Program-made: the position numbers and the translations under genes | From: Panacibacter microcysteis | GTDB taxonomy: Bacteria; Bacteroidota; Bacteroidia; Chitinophagales; Chitinophagaceae | Assembly: GCF_015831355.1 (NCBI RefSeq) | Contig: NZ_JADWYR010000001.1 | Coordinates: 930,001-994,000, forward strand | Length of the DNA: 64,000 bases | Direction of reading: 5' to 3' | Shown: positions 17,151 through 25,638 of the stretch, in pieces | Numbering within the stretch: the first letter of the stretch is position 1 | How the letters are laid out: each line of letters starts with the position of its first letter | Notes under the pieces: model-generated | Told to the model about the DNA's origin: nothing | The model's input: only the letters and a program-made list of their open reading frames with translations | The model's database searches: none

Positions 17151-18767
17151 ATGCAATCTATATACGCCATCAAAAAAACAGTCTTTATCACCTTCTTTGC
17201 ATCGGTGATGGTTGCAGGCAGGGCGCAACAGATACCGCTTGATGCCGCGGTACAAAACCGTTTCAATGAACTTACATTATCTGCAGATACCAATATATTC
17301 ACCGGTTTTCGCGCACTGAACTGGCTGGAGTTAAAACCATATCTCACCAACCGTGGTACTGAGATTATGGATAGCACATTTGGCATTTCTTATACCGATA
17401 ATGGTTACGCCTTTAAAAACATCGGCACAGACAACTGGATGAAGACCTCAGGCGATAAAGGTGTTTTCGTGGCCGATCCTTTTATCACACTTGCAGGTGG
17501 TTTTGCCAACAATGGTGACGGAGGCCTCTTACAGGCTGCCGGTGGTGTGCAGCTACAGGGCATATACAATGATAAGTTGTCTTATAGTTTTGGTGTGGTT
17601 ACAGGCTTCAGGCAATACCCTTCCTACCTGCGCAATGCCATCACTTCTAACCAATACTATCAGCCCGGTCTTGGTAAAAGCACCATGCAGAACGACGGAT
17701 TTACTTCCACACAATTCAACGCAAACATTACCTATGTTGGCGGAAAGCATTTTACAGCAGCAGCAGGCTATGGCAAAAACTTTATAGGAGATGGCTACCG
17801 CAGCCTTCTTTTATCAGACAATGCACCAAATGCACCATACATCAGGCTGCAGGCAAAACTCTGGAAGCTCACTTACAATGTACTGTATACGCGCTACGAG
17901 AATCCGCGTTTTCAAACCTTTGGCAAAACGCAGGTTAAATACAGCACCACGCACTACCTTGGTGTAAACCTATCCAAAAGATTACAGGTTGGCCTTTACG
18001 ATAATGTTATCTGGCTCAAAGACGATTCCACCAGCCAGCGTGGGTTCGATGTGCAGTATGTAAACCCGCTCATATTTATCAGGCCCATCGAATTCACTTT
18101 TGGCTCACCTGATAATGCATTTGTTGGTATTACTGCCAAATACAAGCTCTACAAAAACGGTTACATCTACGGCCAGCTGGGCCTCGATGATCTCAACCTT
18201 TCATCCTCGCTCAGGAACGATGCACAGCATTACGGCAATAAATACGCGTTGCAGTTTGGTATTTGGAACAAAGACGTTTTTGGTTTAAAAAACCTCTCCT
18301 GGCGCCTTGAATGGAATGGCGTAAGGCCATACATGTACGGCCACGGTTTTGGAAAGATTGGTTTGAATTATACACACAACAACCAATCTTTGGCCAACCC
18401 TTTCAATGCCAACTTCCATGAGTTTATTTCCATATTCCAATACCATAACGACCGCTGGTATGGCACACTCGAAAACCTCTTTACCATACGTGGCGAAAAC
18501 CCGGGTCTACCTTATAATAACGGGGAAGATTTGTGGGGCGGAGAAACAGGTGTACCAACGTTTGGCAGCAAAACGCTGCAGGGTACAAAACACAAATACC
18601 TGTATAACCAGTTAAGCGCAGGTTACCTGCTCAACCCGCGCAACAGGCTTTCTATACAGGCAGATATTGTATATCGCCGCCACAGTGCGCCATCGTTTAC
18701 CAACTCTACCATGTTCTTTATGCTTGGCATACACACCAGGCTGTTCAATCTATACCACGATTTTTAA
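17151..18767 (+). CDS. Capsule assembly Wzi-like outer-membrane protein, second copy
   Basis: 538 residues, with a signal peptide ending near GRAQQ and the same AGYGKNFIGDGYRSLLLSD segment as the preceding gene. The barrel continues with LQVGLYDNVIW and FGLKNLSWRLEWNGVRPYMYGHG. Both ends and the overall length match its neighbour, so the pair arose by duplication, though they have clearly diverged. Two Wzi-like barrels could hold different glycans or form a two-part attachment site; this is inference. It ends the exopolysaccharide gene run and is followed by two family-1 repeats instead of a hairpin terminator. Confidence 0.83.
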   Translation: MQSIYAIKKTVFITFFASVMVAGRAQQIPLDAAVQNRFNELTLSADTNIFTGFRALNWLELKPYLTNRGTEIMDSTFGISYTDNGYAFKNIGTDNWMKTSGDKGVFVADPFITLAGGFANNGDGGLLQAAGGVQLQGIYNDKLSYSFGVVTGFRQYPSYLRNAITSNQYYQPGLGKSTMQNDGFTSTQFNANITYVGGKHFTAAAGYGKNFIGDGYRSLLLSDNAPNAPYIRLQAKLWKLTYNVLYTRYENPRFQTFGKTQVKYSTTHYLGVNLSKRLQVGLYDNVIWLKDDSTSQRGFDVQYVNPLIFIRPIEFTFGSPDNAFVGITAKYKLYKNGYIYGQLGLDDLNLSSSLRNDAQHYGNKYALQFGIWNKDVFGLKNLSWRLEWNGVRPYMYGHGFGKIGLNYTHNNQSLANPFNANFHEFISIFQYHNDRWYGTLENLFTIRGENPGLPYNNGEDLWGGETGVPTFGSKTLQGTKHKYLYNQLSAGYLLNPRNRLSIQADIVYRRHSAPSFTNSTMFFMLGIHTRLFNLYHDF

Positions 18768-18820
18768 CTGTCCGTTCATTTTTCCTGCACTGCTGCCGGT
18801 ACTGTTTGTTAATGATGGTT

Positions 18821-18869
18821 GCCGGCAGCAGTTTTTTATGGCATCACCTGTTGTGTCACTCACTTGTAC
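18821..18869 (-). repeat. Family-1 intergenic repeat, copy 5 (reverse)
   Basis: CCGGCAGCAGTTTTTTATGG and GCATCACCT precede the perfect core GTTGTGTCACTCACTTGTAC at 18850-18869. Confidence 0.8.
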
Positions 18870-19079
18870 GCGTGGTTATGATGGCAACTAAAGCGATCTG
18901 TTTACGCCAGCTTGCGGCCGGTAACAATAACGCTTTGGTATATGTATTACTGGTTATGTAACAGCCGGCAAACCACTACAGGCATCATAACGGCAACCAA
19001 AGGTTGCGTGCTTTACGCCGCCATAAAACCTGTTACATAAAAAGCAGGGGCTTGCACCCGTGCTGAATTATTTGTTGCA

Positions 19080-19132
19080 GTACAAGAGTGCGACGCAACA
19101 GCAGCCAAATACAGATACTGCAGCCCGGTTCC
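19080..19132 (+). repeat. Family-1 intergenic repeat, copy 6 (forward)
   Basis: A perfect GTACAAGAGTGCGACGCAAC core (19080-19099) has GTTGC just to its left, which can pair with the GCAAC of the core. The right end reads GCAGCCCGGTTCC. Confidence 0.8.
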
Positions 19133-19224
19133 AAAAAAAATTTTACTTACATTGTCCAATACAACCACGTTGGATTGTTATTAGTGTAAACACAATATTT
19201 AATAACAGTAAATCAAAAAAAACT

Positions 19225-19584
19225 ATGGATGAGTTTATGCTGATCTTCCGTCACGAAGACGGGCAAAAAATAGCTTCTCCCGAACAAATACAGGTTTGGA
19301 TGAAACAAACAATGGACTGGATTGGCGGTATAGCTGCGCAAAACAAATTCAGCGGTGGTAACGGCCTGCCATTTGAAGATGCAAAGGTTGTATGGCACAA
19401 CAACGTGGTAACAAATGGTCCGTTTGGCGAGATCAAAGAAACGATTGGTGGCTACATTATGGTAAAGGCAGACTCTGTAGATGAAGCCGTGGAATTTGCC
19501 AAAGGCTGCCCCGTTTTGCAGGGCGATGGCAACAGTGTGGAAGTAAGAAAAATTGTACGCGGCGGCACAGATGGCGTTCATTGA
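19225..19584 (+). CDS. YCII-related (DGPF) domain protein
   Basis: A 119-residue soluble protein: MDEFMLIFRHEDG at the start, then NGPFGEIKETIGGYIMVKADSVDEAVEFAKGCP, the classic YCII/DGPF pattern (NGPF here for DGPF). The longest frame begins 165 bp upstream inside repeat DNA; the ATG at 19225 begins the conserved domain and has no competing start. Proteins of this family are found next to ECF42 sigma factors, and that is exactly the case here: the sigma gene begins 41 bp after its stop. They are probably co-expressed. The enzymatic role is not established. Confidence 0.85.
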   Translation: MDEFMLIFRHEDGQKIASPEQIQVWMKQTMDWIGGIAAQNKFSGGNGLPFEDAKVVWHNNVVTNGPFGEIKETIGGYIMVKADSVDEAVEFAKGCPVLQGDGNSVEVRKIVRGGTDGVH

Positions 19585-19592
19585 TAAAACAC

Positions 19593-19618
19593 AGGCCCCT
19601 GTATTTTGCCGGGGGCTT
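19593..19618 (+). promoter_or_regulatory. Possible hairpin between the YCII and sigma-factor genes
   Basis: AGGCCCC (19593-19599) can pair with GGGGCTT (19612-19618) using one G-U pair. It ends 7 bp before the sigma start codon and could lower read-through or mask the ribosome site. Only a weak T-rich tail follows. Confidence 0.3.
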
Positions 19619-19625
19619 ACTTTAT

Positions 19626-20852
19626 ATGGAACAACAGGAACTGATACCACACCTTTTCAGGAATGAATACACAAAGATTACAGCGGTGTTGTGTAAACGT
19701 TTCGGCTTTGAGCACATAGAAGCTGCAGAAGATATTGCCAGCGATACTTTTCTTACTGCGGCACAAACATGGGTTATTAATGGTGTGCCTGCAAACCCCG
19801 TAGCATGGCTATACAATGTAGCCGGTAACAAAGCAAAAAACTTCCTGAAAAGGCAACACCTGTTTCAGCAAAAGATAGCACCAGCACTAAAAAATGCACC
19901 AGGCTTTTCTGAAGAAACGGGTATTGATCTTTCTCCACAAAACATCAGCGACAGCCAGTTGCAGATGATGTTTGCGGTTTGCGACCCCTGTATTCCCGCA
20001 GAAGCACAGATTGGCCTGGCGCTTCGCATATTGTGCGGCTTTGGCATTAATGAAATTGCAGACGCGTTTCTTACCAATACAGAAACGATTAATAAGAGAT
20101 TATCGAGAGCAAAAGAAAAGCTGCGGCAACAAAATGTAACACTGCAATTTCCTGCTGCGGCGGCTGCAGATGCCAGGCTTGCCAATGTATTAACGACCAT
20201 CTACCTGCTTTTTAGTGAAGGCTATTATTCGGAAAGTACGGCTGCAACAGTGCGTAAAGACCTTTGCCTCGAAGCTATGCGGCTATGCAGCCTGCTTACA
20301 GCAAATGAACACACCAATACTGCACCGGTAAATGCATTGCTCGCTTTAATGTGTTTCCATGCATCGAGGTTTGATGCAAGGGTGGGCACCAACGGCGAGA
20401 TGATCCTGTATGATGAACAGGATACCAGCTTATGGAATACTGATCTGGTAGCGAAAGGCACGTGGTACCTGCATCGTGCAGCTACAGGCAAACAGATATC
20501 AACCTACCATATAGAAGCCACTATTGCTTACTGGCATACGCAAAAAGAAGATACCCCGGAAAAATGGGAAACCATTCTGCAACTGTATAACCGCCTGCTG
20601 CAAATAGCTTATTCCCCGGTTGCCGCATTGAACAGGACCTATGCGCTGGCAAAAGCCAATGGCAAAGCCGCTGCTATAAAAGAAGCGCTGCAATTAAACC
20701 TGCATCAGCATCATTTTTATTTTGTACTGCTGGGTGAGCTTTATACCGGCGTTGATGAGGAAAAGGCCAGGCGGTATTTTGAACAGGCTTTGGCACTCGC
20801 CAAAACTTCTGCCGATAAGTCTGCTATTATGCGCAGGATTCAACGACTTTGA
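19626..20852 (+). CDS. ECF42-like RNA polymerase sigma factor
   Basis: 408 residues. Region 2 lies at about 10-85 (FGFEHIEAAEDIASDTFLTA, then NPVAWLYNVAGNKAKNFLKR) and region 4 at about 105-170 (GFGINEIADAFLTNTETINKRLSRAKEKLR). Beyond these is a long helical, TPR-like C-terminal extension (LANVLTTIYLLFSEGYY onward), which is the mark of the ECF42 group, a group without a classical anti-sigma gene and typically beside DGPF proteins. I chose the ATG at 19626 because the longer frame starts inside the upstream gene's stop. It would direct polymerase to a small regulon, perhaps this pair. It converges on the EEP-family gene with a 15-bp gap. Confidence 0.87.
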   Translation: MEQQELIPHLFRNEYTKITAVLCKRFGFEHIEAAEDIASDTFLTAAQTWVINGVPANPVAWLYNVAGNKAKNFLKRQHLFQQKIAPALKNAPGFSEETGIDLSPQNISDSQLQMMFAVCDPCIPAEAQIGLALRILCGFGINEIADAFLTNTETINKRLSRAKEKLRQQNVTLQFPAAAAADARLANVLTTIYLLFSEGYYSESTAATVRKDLCLEAMRLCSLLTANEHTNTAPVNALLALMCFHASRFDARVGTNGEMILYDEQDTSLWNTDLVAKGTWYLHRAATGKQISTYHIEATIAYWHTQKEDTPEKWETILQLYNRLLQIAYSPVAALNRTYALAKANGKAAAIKEALQLNLHQHHFYFVLLGELYTGVDEEKARRYFEQALALAKTSADKSAIMRRIQRL

Positions 20853-20867
20853 AGTGCATGAAACAAT

Positions 20868-21998
20868 TTACTTCCATTTCATGTCTGCTATCACGGGGTA
20901 GTGATCGGAAAGCCTGATCTTTTCTCTTTTGCATTGTATAACATGCATGGAAGTATCAGGCAAACAAAAGTCGATACGCAATGTGGGGCCAATCTTGTAA
21001 AATGTATTTCCCAGCCCTGAGCCTTTTGCAAGAAATGCGTCCTGCAGATTATCATCTTTCAGGAGCCTGTAATTGTAAGAGCCGGGCGTTGTATTCATAT
21101 CTCCGCAGTAAATAACGGGGTAGTTGCTTTTGTCAATAGCCTTACGGATGATGTCAACCTCCTGTTCATGCTTTATCTCTGTTTCCCTTATACGATATTC
21201 AGCATGCCTTTTTTTCTTGTAGGTAATTTCGTAAATATTCTCATCCTGGAACTTGCCGGCCGTATCGGTATAGATATACAAAGATTGTAAGTGTGCAGTA
21301 AAAACCCTGATACGCCTGTTATCAAACATAACATCAGCATAAATAAGGTTTTCATTTTTATCCTCGTGATTAATATTAATGCGGCCACTGTCTATTAACG
21401 GCAGTTTGCTGTAAATGGCAACGCCTTCTGTAAGTGTTGCGTCAGCATTTTTAAGCAGTCTTGTAACCCGGTCGTTTGAACAGTAATAATATTTGTAGCC
21501 GATAGAGTCCAGTTCCTTCCTAATCGGGTAACGGCGCTTTGCATTCTCAATGTTGCGGTATTCCTGTATGCATATAATATCAGGGCTATAGTTATTGATA
21601 TTCCTGATGATACCTTCCCTGGAATCCCTGTATTCATTCAGCGATTCTTTGCGCAGGTTGTTTGCAAAGCCCTGCACATTCCATGTCATTACCCGCAATG
21701 CAGCAGCATCTTTCTCCATGATCCACGGCTGCTCCGGGCGCAATGCAAATGTGTTGGTAAAATTAAAATAGCTGATGGGTAAAAGGCATATTCTTATAAT
21801 GGCATACTTACGGTTTATAAACAAACCTATAAGGCAACATAAAACGTACACCACAAAAATGTAAGGGAAACCAAGGCCAAATAAAGCGGGATAAGAGAAA
21901 TATGAAGGAGGAATAAAAGTGCTGAGCGAGGCCAGCAGAAAGCATGCAGTAATAACGATACACAATGCTCCCCAGAGAAACCGTAAAATTTTTTTCAT
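20868..21998 (-). CDS. Membrane-anchored endonuclease/exonuclease/phosphatase family protein
   Basis: 376 residues with three amino-terminal membrane helices (about 8-28, 38-60, 66-84) and a C-terminal EEP-superfamily domain. Active-site motifs are complete: TWNVQGF with Asn107, IICIQEYRN with Glu146, CGDMNTTPGS, and SDHYPV with Asp365-His366. The catalytic domain probably faces outward, so nucleic acid or a phosphodiester of the envelope could be the substrate; this is inference. It is the last gene of the rlmD-rhomboid run (18-bp gap), a gene order that I recall from other Bacteroidota. Confidence 0.8.
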   Translation of the reverse strand: MKKILRFLWGALCIVITACFLLASLSTFIPPSYFSYPALFGLGFPYIFVVYVLCCLIGLFINRKYAIIRICLLPISYFNFTNTFALRPEQPWIMEKDAAALRVMTWNVQGFANNLRKESLNEYRDSREGIIRNINNYSPDIICIQEYRNIENAKRRYPIRKELDSIGYKYYYCSNDRVTRLLKNADATLTEGVAIYSKLPLIDSGRININHEDKNENLIYADVMFDNRRIRVFTAHLQSLYIYTDTAGKFQDENIYEITYKKKRHAEYRIRETEIKHEQEVDIIRKAIDKSNYPVIYCGDMNTTPGSYNYRLLKDDNLQDAFLAKGSGLGNTFYKIGPTLRIDFCLPDTSMHVIQCKREKIRLSDHYPVIADMKWK

Positions 21999-22016
21999 GT
22001 AATTGTGTGAAGCTGG

Positions 22017-22946
22017 TTAGTTGAGACCTTCCTGGCTTGCTTTCTTCAACATTTCTTTTTCTTCTTCTGAAAGCGCTGCATAGCCCTCCTGGTTGATTTT
22101 ATCGAGCAGTTCATCTACTTTTTGCTGTGTAAGACGTGGCGTTTTTTCAAAAGGTTTGCGCGACACTTTATAGAAGCGCTGCTGGCGAAACTGCTTACCG
22201 CTATATTTCTTTTCCGGGTTAAACAGGTCACCCGCTTTATTAAAGGCCGTGTTCATCCACGCACCCATGTCATAACCGCGCCTCAGCTGTATCATAAAAA
22301 GGAAACCCATTAGCGCACCCGCCAGGTGTGCTACGGCTTCTACATTGTCATTTTTTACAAATGCGAAATAATCGATGGCCACATAAACAAGCGTAAGCAC
22401 CCATACCGGTATGCCGCCATTAATCATAGGGAAGAGCTTATACTTTGGCGATAGCGTAGTAACAGCTACTGCAATAGCCATTACAGCAGCGCCCCCCCCC
22501 ATCATAGGAGCGGCTTCCACACTGGCGCCGGGTATAAAATTTGCCGCCAGTACAAATCCGGCCGCACCCGCAAGGCCGCCATATATATAAACAGGGAATA
22601 ATTTTGTATTGCCGGTAAGGTCTTGCAGAATATAGCCAAAGCCCCATAACCATAGCACCGTACCAATCATACCCATTACTTCAGCATGCGAAAACATGTA
22701 GGTCAGTATCGTCCAGGGTCTTTCAGCAAGAGTAGCTGCTTTCGCAGGCAAAAAAATCCAATCCGTGATCTGCAGGTGGAAATTTTGTGCTGCCTCCATC
22801 TTGGAATCGTAGCCCAGCCTGTAAACAATATTGATAAAACCCAGGATGATAAAAATAACGATGTTGATGATAAGCAGCCATGTAAGCGCATTATTATCCT
22901 GCCCCAGCAATATCGGACTCTTCTTATTTTGCTGCATTACACTCAT
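22017..22946 (-). CDS. Rhomboid-family protein lacking catalytic residues
   Basis: 309 residues with the rhomboid arrangement of about six membrane helices and a charged cytoplasmic tail (from about 220). Compared with its active neighbour, the Ser of GASGA is Gly152 (MMGGGAAVM), and the His and Asn of the H-x3-N helix (HIFFN) are Gly and Thr. Only the terminal His207 (AHLAGALMGF) remains. It should therefore be a pseudoprotease that might bind or present substrates to its partner. The GGG is encoded by nine G in a row on the coding strand (22492-22500). The gaps to its neighbours are 35 and 18 bp, so it is co-transcribed. Confidence 0.8.
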   Translation of the reverse strand: MSVMQQNKKSPILLGQDNNALTWLLIINIVIFIILGFINIVYRLGYDSKMEAAQNFHLQITDWIFLPAKAATLAERPWTILTYMFSHAEVMGMIGTVLWLWGFGYILQDLTGNTKLFPVYIYGGLAGAAGFVLAANFIPGASVEAAPMMGGGAAVMAIAVAVTTLSPKYKLFPMINGGIPVWVLTLVYVAIDYFAFVKNDNVEAVAHLAGALMGFLFMIQLRRGYDMGAWMNTAFNKAGDLFNPEKKYSGKQFRQQRFYKVSRKPFEKTPRLTQQKVDELLDKINQEGYAALSEEEKEMLKKASQEGLN

Positions 22947-22981
22947 TGTATATTAAAATTATCACTTAAAGAGATCTTGAA

Positions 22982-23740
22982 TTAGTAAAACGTTTTTTTG
23001 TTGGTTTTGTTCCAGAAATACACCATCAAAAAACCAACCAAAGCCCCACCCAGGTGCGCTATGTGGGCCACTGTATCTCCGGCACTGTTTTGAAATGTTG
23101 CATATAATTCAAAACCGGCATAAAACAGCACAAACCATTTGGCTTTAACCGGTAAGAAGAAGTACAGGTAGATGTACGTGTTTGGAAAAAGATATCCGAA
23201 TGCTGCCAGGCACCCGAATACAGCCCCTGACGCGCCAATAGTCGGAATGCTCAGGTTAAGATTTACCAGCGCCTCTGCAAAACCAACCGATAAATCATTC
23301 ATATTGGAAATATTGTATTTCTGTATAAACATCGCCAGGCGCTCTACAGAATTACCAATCGAATTAAATTCATTGATCATGGCAGCATTCTGGAAATACA
23401 ATACGATCATATGACACAATGCCGCACCCAAACCAGAAACAAGGTAAAATGTAAGAAACCTTTTCGGCCCCCAAACATTTTCCAGTATCGATCCAAACAT
23501 CCACAAGGCAAACATATTAAAGAAAATATGATCGATTCCGCCATGTAAAAACAGGTATGTTACAAACTGCCATGGTTTAAACAGCGGGCTTTGCCAGGTG
23601 TGCAAGGCAAATGCATCTTCCATACTGAACTGGTCTGCAGGAATTACATTTTGCGCAATAAAAACAAGTACATTGATAATAATAAGGTTCTTAATAATTG
23701 TTGGCAGTATCTCAAATCTCCCGGGCCTGAATTCTGTCAT
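22982..23740 (-). CDS. Rhomboid intramembrane serine protease
   Basis: 252 residues, about six membrane helices. All catalytic elements are visible: FLHGGIDHIFFN (His71, Asn75 for the oxyanion hole), TIGASGAVFG (nucleophile Ser171) and AHIAHLGGALVGF (His229). An extra loop of about 45 residues lies between helices (MINEFNSIG to VNLNLSIP). It cleaves single-pass membrane proteins in or near the bilayer; targets are not known. It sits 24 bp after rlmD and 35 bp before the inactive homologue. Confidence 0.9.
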   Translation of the reverse strand: MTEFRPGRFEILPTIIKNLIIINVLVFIAQNVIPADQFSMEDAFALHTWQSPLFKPWQFVTYLFLHGGIDHIFFNMFALWMFGSILENVWGPKRFLTFYLVSGLGAALCHMIVLYFQNAAMINEFNSIGNSVERLAMFIQKYNISNMNDLSVGFAEALVNLNLSIPTIGASGAVFGCLAAFGYLFPNTYIYLYFFLPVKAKWFVLFYAGFELYATFQNSAGDTVAHIAHLGGALVGFLMVYFWNKTNKKTFY

Positions 23741-23764
23741 CTTGCGTATTTAAATATTCAACAA

Positions 23765-25192
23765 TCAGTTTTTCAATTTTAGCTGCACCACGTTTTCAAT
23801 ATGATGCGTGTGTGGAAACATATCAACCGGTTGTATCTTTTCTACGGAATATTTTTCTCCTAAAAGGGCAAGGTCTCTTGCCTGTGTTGCAGGGTTACAG
23901 CTTACATATACGATCAACGGCGCTGCCATTTCCAATAGTTTACTCACCAGTTTTTCATGCATGCCGGCTCTTGGCGGGTCTGTAATAATTACATCTGGTT
24001 TTCCATGAGCGGCAAAAAAGTCATCGTCGCATATTTTTATAACGTCACCACAGTAAAAATCAGCATGCGCAATATTATTAATGGCTGCATTTTCCTTTGC
24101 GTCTTTAATTGCATCTTCCACCACTTCCACGCCAATAATTTTTTTAGCCTGCCTGCTTACAAAAATACCAATGCTTCCCGTACCACAATAAAGATCGTAT
24201 ACGGTTTGTGTGCCATTTAATTCGGCAAAGTCTCTTGTAACCTGGTAAAGCCTTTCCGCTTGTTTTGTATTTGTCTGGAAAAAAGACTTAGGGCTTACCT
24301 TAAAACGAAAATCTTCCAGCGTGTCTGTAATATAACCCTTGCCATAGTAGATTACCGGCTCCAAATCTGTGAGACTATCGTTAAACTTAGCGTTGATCGT
24401 ATACAGCAGTGTAGTAACAGATGGAAATGTTTTCAGCAAATGATCAAGCAGCGCTTTCCTGGCAGTTTCCTTTTCGTAACCCAATATCACGTTCACCATT
24501 ATTTCACCTGTCGCAGCAATGCGCACCTGCATATTTCGCAGCCAGCCTTTATGCAGTTTAATGTCGTAAAAAGGCATATCCAGTTCCTGTACAAATGCGG
24601 CTGCGGCATTGCGTAAACCATTGGTAGGCTCCTGCTGCAGGTGGCATTTGTTAATTTCCACCACCCTGTCAAACATACCTTTGGCATGAAAACCGCCCAC
24701 CTCCTGGTCCATGGCCGCTTTCACATCCACACCTGTAGCTTTCAACTGCGCAAAAGCATCGTCAGGTATAAATTTTTTGGTAGCAAAAGTATATTCCAGT
24801 TTGTTGCGGTATTCCCGTGTTGCATCGCAGCCTATAATTGGCATTATCACCGGCAGCGGCACTTTCCCTATCCGCTGCAAATTATCAGCTACCTGCTTTT
24901 GCTTGTAAAAAAGTTGTCGTTCATATGGCAGCATTTGCCACTGGCAGCCGCCACATGTACCAAAATGTTCACAAAATGGCGTTACACGCTGTGTTGCCAC
25001 TTCTTTAAACCGCAGGGGCCAGCCCTCCGCCCAGTCTTTTTTACTTTTAATCACCATTACATCCACTACATCGCCAGGTACAGTACGCTCAATAAAGATC
25101 ACTTTACCATTCACTTTTGCAAGCGATTTACCTTCGGCAGCATAATCTTCCACCAAAACATTTTCCAGTATTACAGGCTGTTTTTTTCTCAC
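23765..25192 (-). CDS. rlmD: 23S rRNA (uracil-5-)-methyltransferase RlmD/RumA-type
   Basis: A 475-residue SAM-dependent RNA methyltransferase. An amino-terminal TRAM-like domain (about 1-60) is followed by an iron-sulfur-type cysteine set (FCEHFGTCGGCQ), a Rossmann methyltransferase core (VYDLYCGTGSIGIF), DPPRAGMHEKLV, and YVSCNPATQARDL with the catalytic Cys. It would modify a uracil in 23S rRNA; RlmCD/TrmA relatives differ in target. The longest frame starts at a TTG 42 bp earlier; I chose GTG at 25192 because VRKKQPVILENV fits the usual family start. It probably heads the operon with the two rhomboids and the EEP protein. Confidence 0.87.
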   Translation of the reverse strand: MRKKQPVILENVLVEDYAAEGKSLAKVNGKVIFIERTVPGDVVDVMVIKSKKDWAEGWPLRFKEVATQRVTPFCEHFGTCGGCQWQMLPYERQLFYKQKQVADNLQRIGKVPLPVIMPIIGCDATREYRNKLEYTFATKKFIPDDAFAQLKATGVDVKAAMDQEVGGFHAKGMFDRVVEINKCHLQQEPTNGLRNAAAAFVQELDMPFYDIKLHKGWLRNMQVRIAATGEIMVNVILGYEKETARKALLDHLLKTFPSVTTLLYTINAKFNDSLTDLEPVIYYGKGYITDTLEDFRFKVSPKSFFQTNTKQAERLYQVTRDFAELNGTQTVYDLYCGTGSIGIFVSRQAKKIIGVEVVEDAIKDAKENAAINNIAHADFYCGDVIKICDDDFFAAHGKPDVIITDPPRAGMHEKLVSKLLEMAAPLIVYVSCNPATQARDLALLGEKYSVEKIQPVDMFPHTHHIENVVQLKLKN

Positions 25193-25258
25193 GCCGCAAA
25201 TGTAACCATGATTGACCTGAAATATAAACCGCAAATAAAGTTTAAGATTTTTATGTTA

Positions 25259-25306
25259 CCGGCTGTAGTACTTCGTGTCATCGCCTGTTGTGTCACTCAC
25301 TTGTAC
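25259..25306 (-). repeat. Family-1 intergenic repeat, copy 7 (reverse)
   Basis: CCGGCTGTAGTACTTCGTG and TCATCGCCT precede the perfect core GTTGTGTCACTCACTTGTAC at 25287-25306. Confidence 0.8.
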
Positions 25307-25410
25307 AGTTGGATTCTTTATGCAGCAAGGGTGCGGTTATGCAGCGTTTCAACAAATAGCTTTTGCACTAATAGTAATCATGCTTTGTTTCATACAATGA
25401 TTTGTTTCTA

Positions 25411-25572
25411 TGAAGTTGTTCCCGATTCTTTTATCCTGACACAAAAGAACCGACTAGTCAGTTACACCAGCACCATGCGGGATAGCAGCTATATCGATTA
25501 AAAAAGGAATCTTCACCATTCACGATTCACCATTCACGATTCACCATTCACCATTCACGTTTGCCGTCTCTC
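25411..25572 (-). repeat. Heptamer composite module, copy A
   Basis: Read on the minus strand it has heptamers (about eight units of the GTGAATG/GTGAATC kind, 25514-25569), a T-rich spacer, the core CCGCATGGTGCTGGTGTAAC (25460-25480 region), the palindrome GACTAGTC, and a hairpin built on TTCTTTTGTG and its complement. Confidence 0.7.
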
Positions 25573-25638
25573 GTACTAAAAAAAAGTAAAACCCGGACTC
25601 GTTGCGGGTTAACCCGGCCTCGGAAAAATGGCGTGAAG

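Larger units (their letters stand above)
18768..19224. other. 457-bp gap with an inverted pair of family-1 repeats
   Basis: A reverse copy (18821-18869) and a forward copy (19080-19132) bracket about 210 bp that contain short internal inverted repeats (TTATGATG and CATCATAA). The inner DNA shares AACGCTTTGG with the similar pair near 7.3 kb. No coding frame looks real. Confidence 0.65.

Noticed and set aside
19060-19224. An amino-terminal extension of the YCII protein
   Set aside because: The extra codons are in the family-1 repeat and start at a non-ATG codon; the conserved domain begins at 19225.
22480-22510. The lost rhomboid active site as a sequencing error in the C-run
   Set aside because: A run-length error would shift the frame, but the frame stays intact, and two other catalytic residues in a different helix are also lost.
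24641-25501. A 286-codon plus-strand frame
   Set aside because: It lies mostly antisense to rlmD, which has complete family motifs, and runs into repeat DNA.
25514-25569. A possible small CRISPR array
   Set aside because: The units are 7 bp and contiguous, without spacers, and no cas gene is near.
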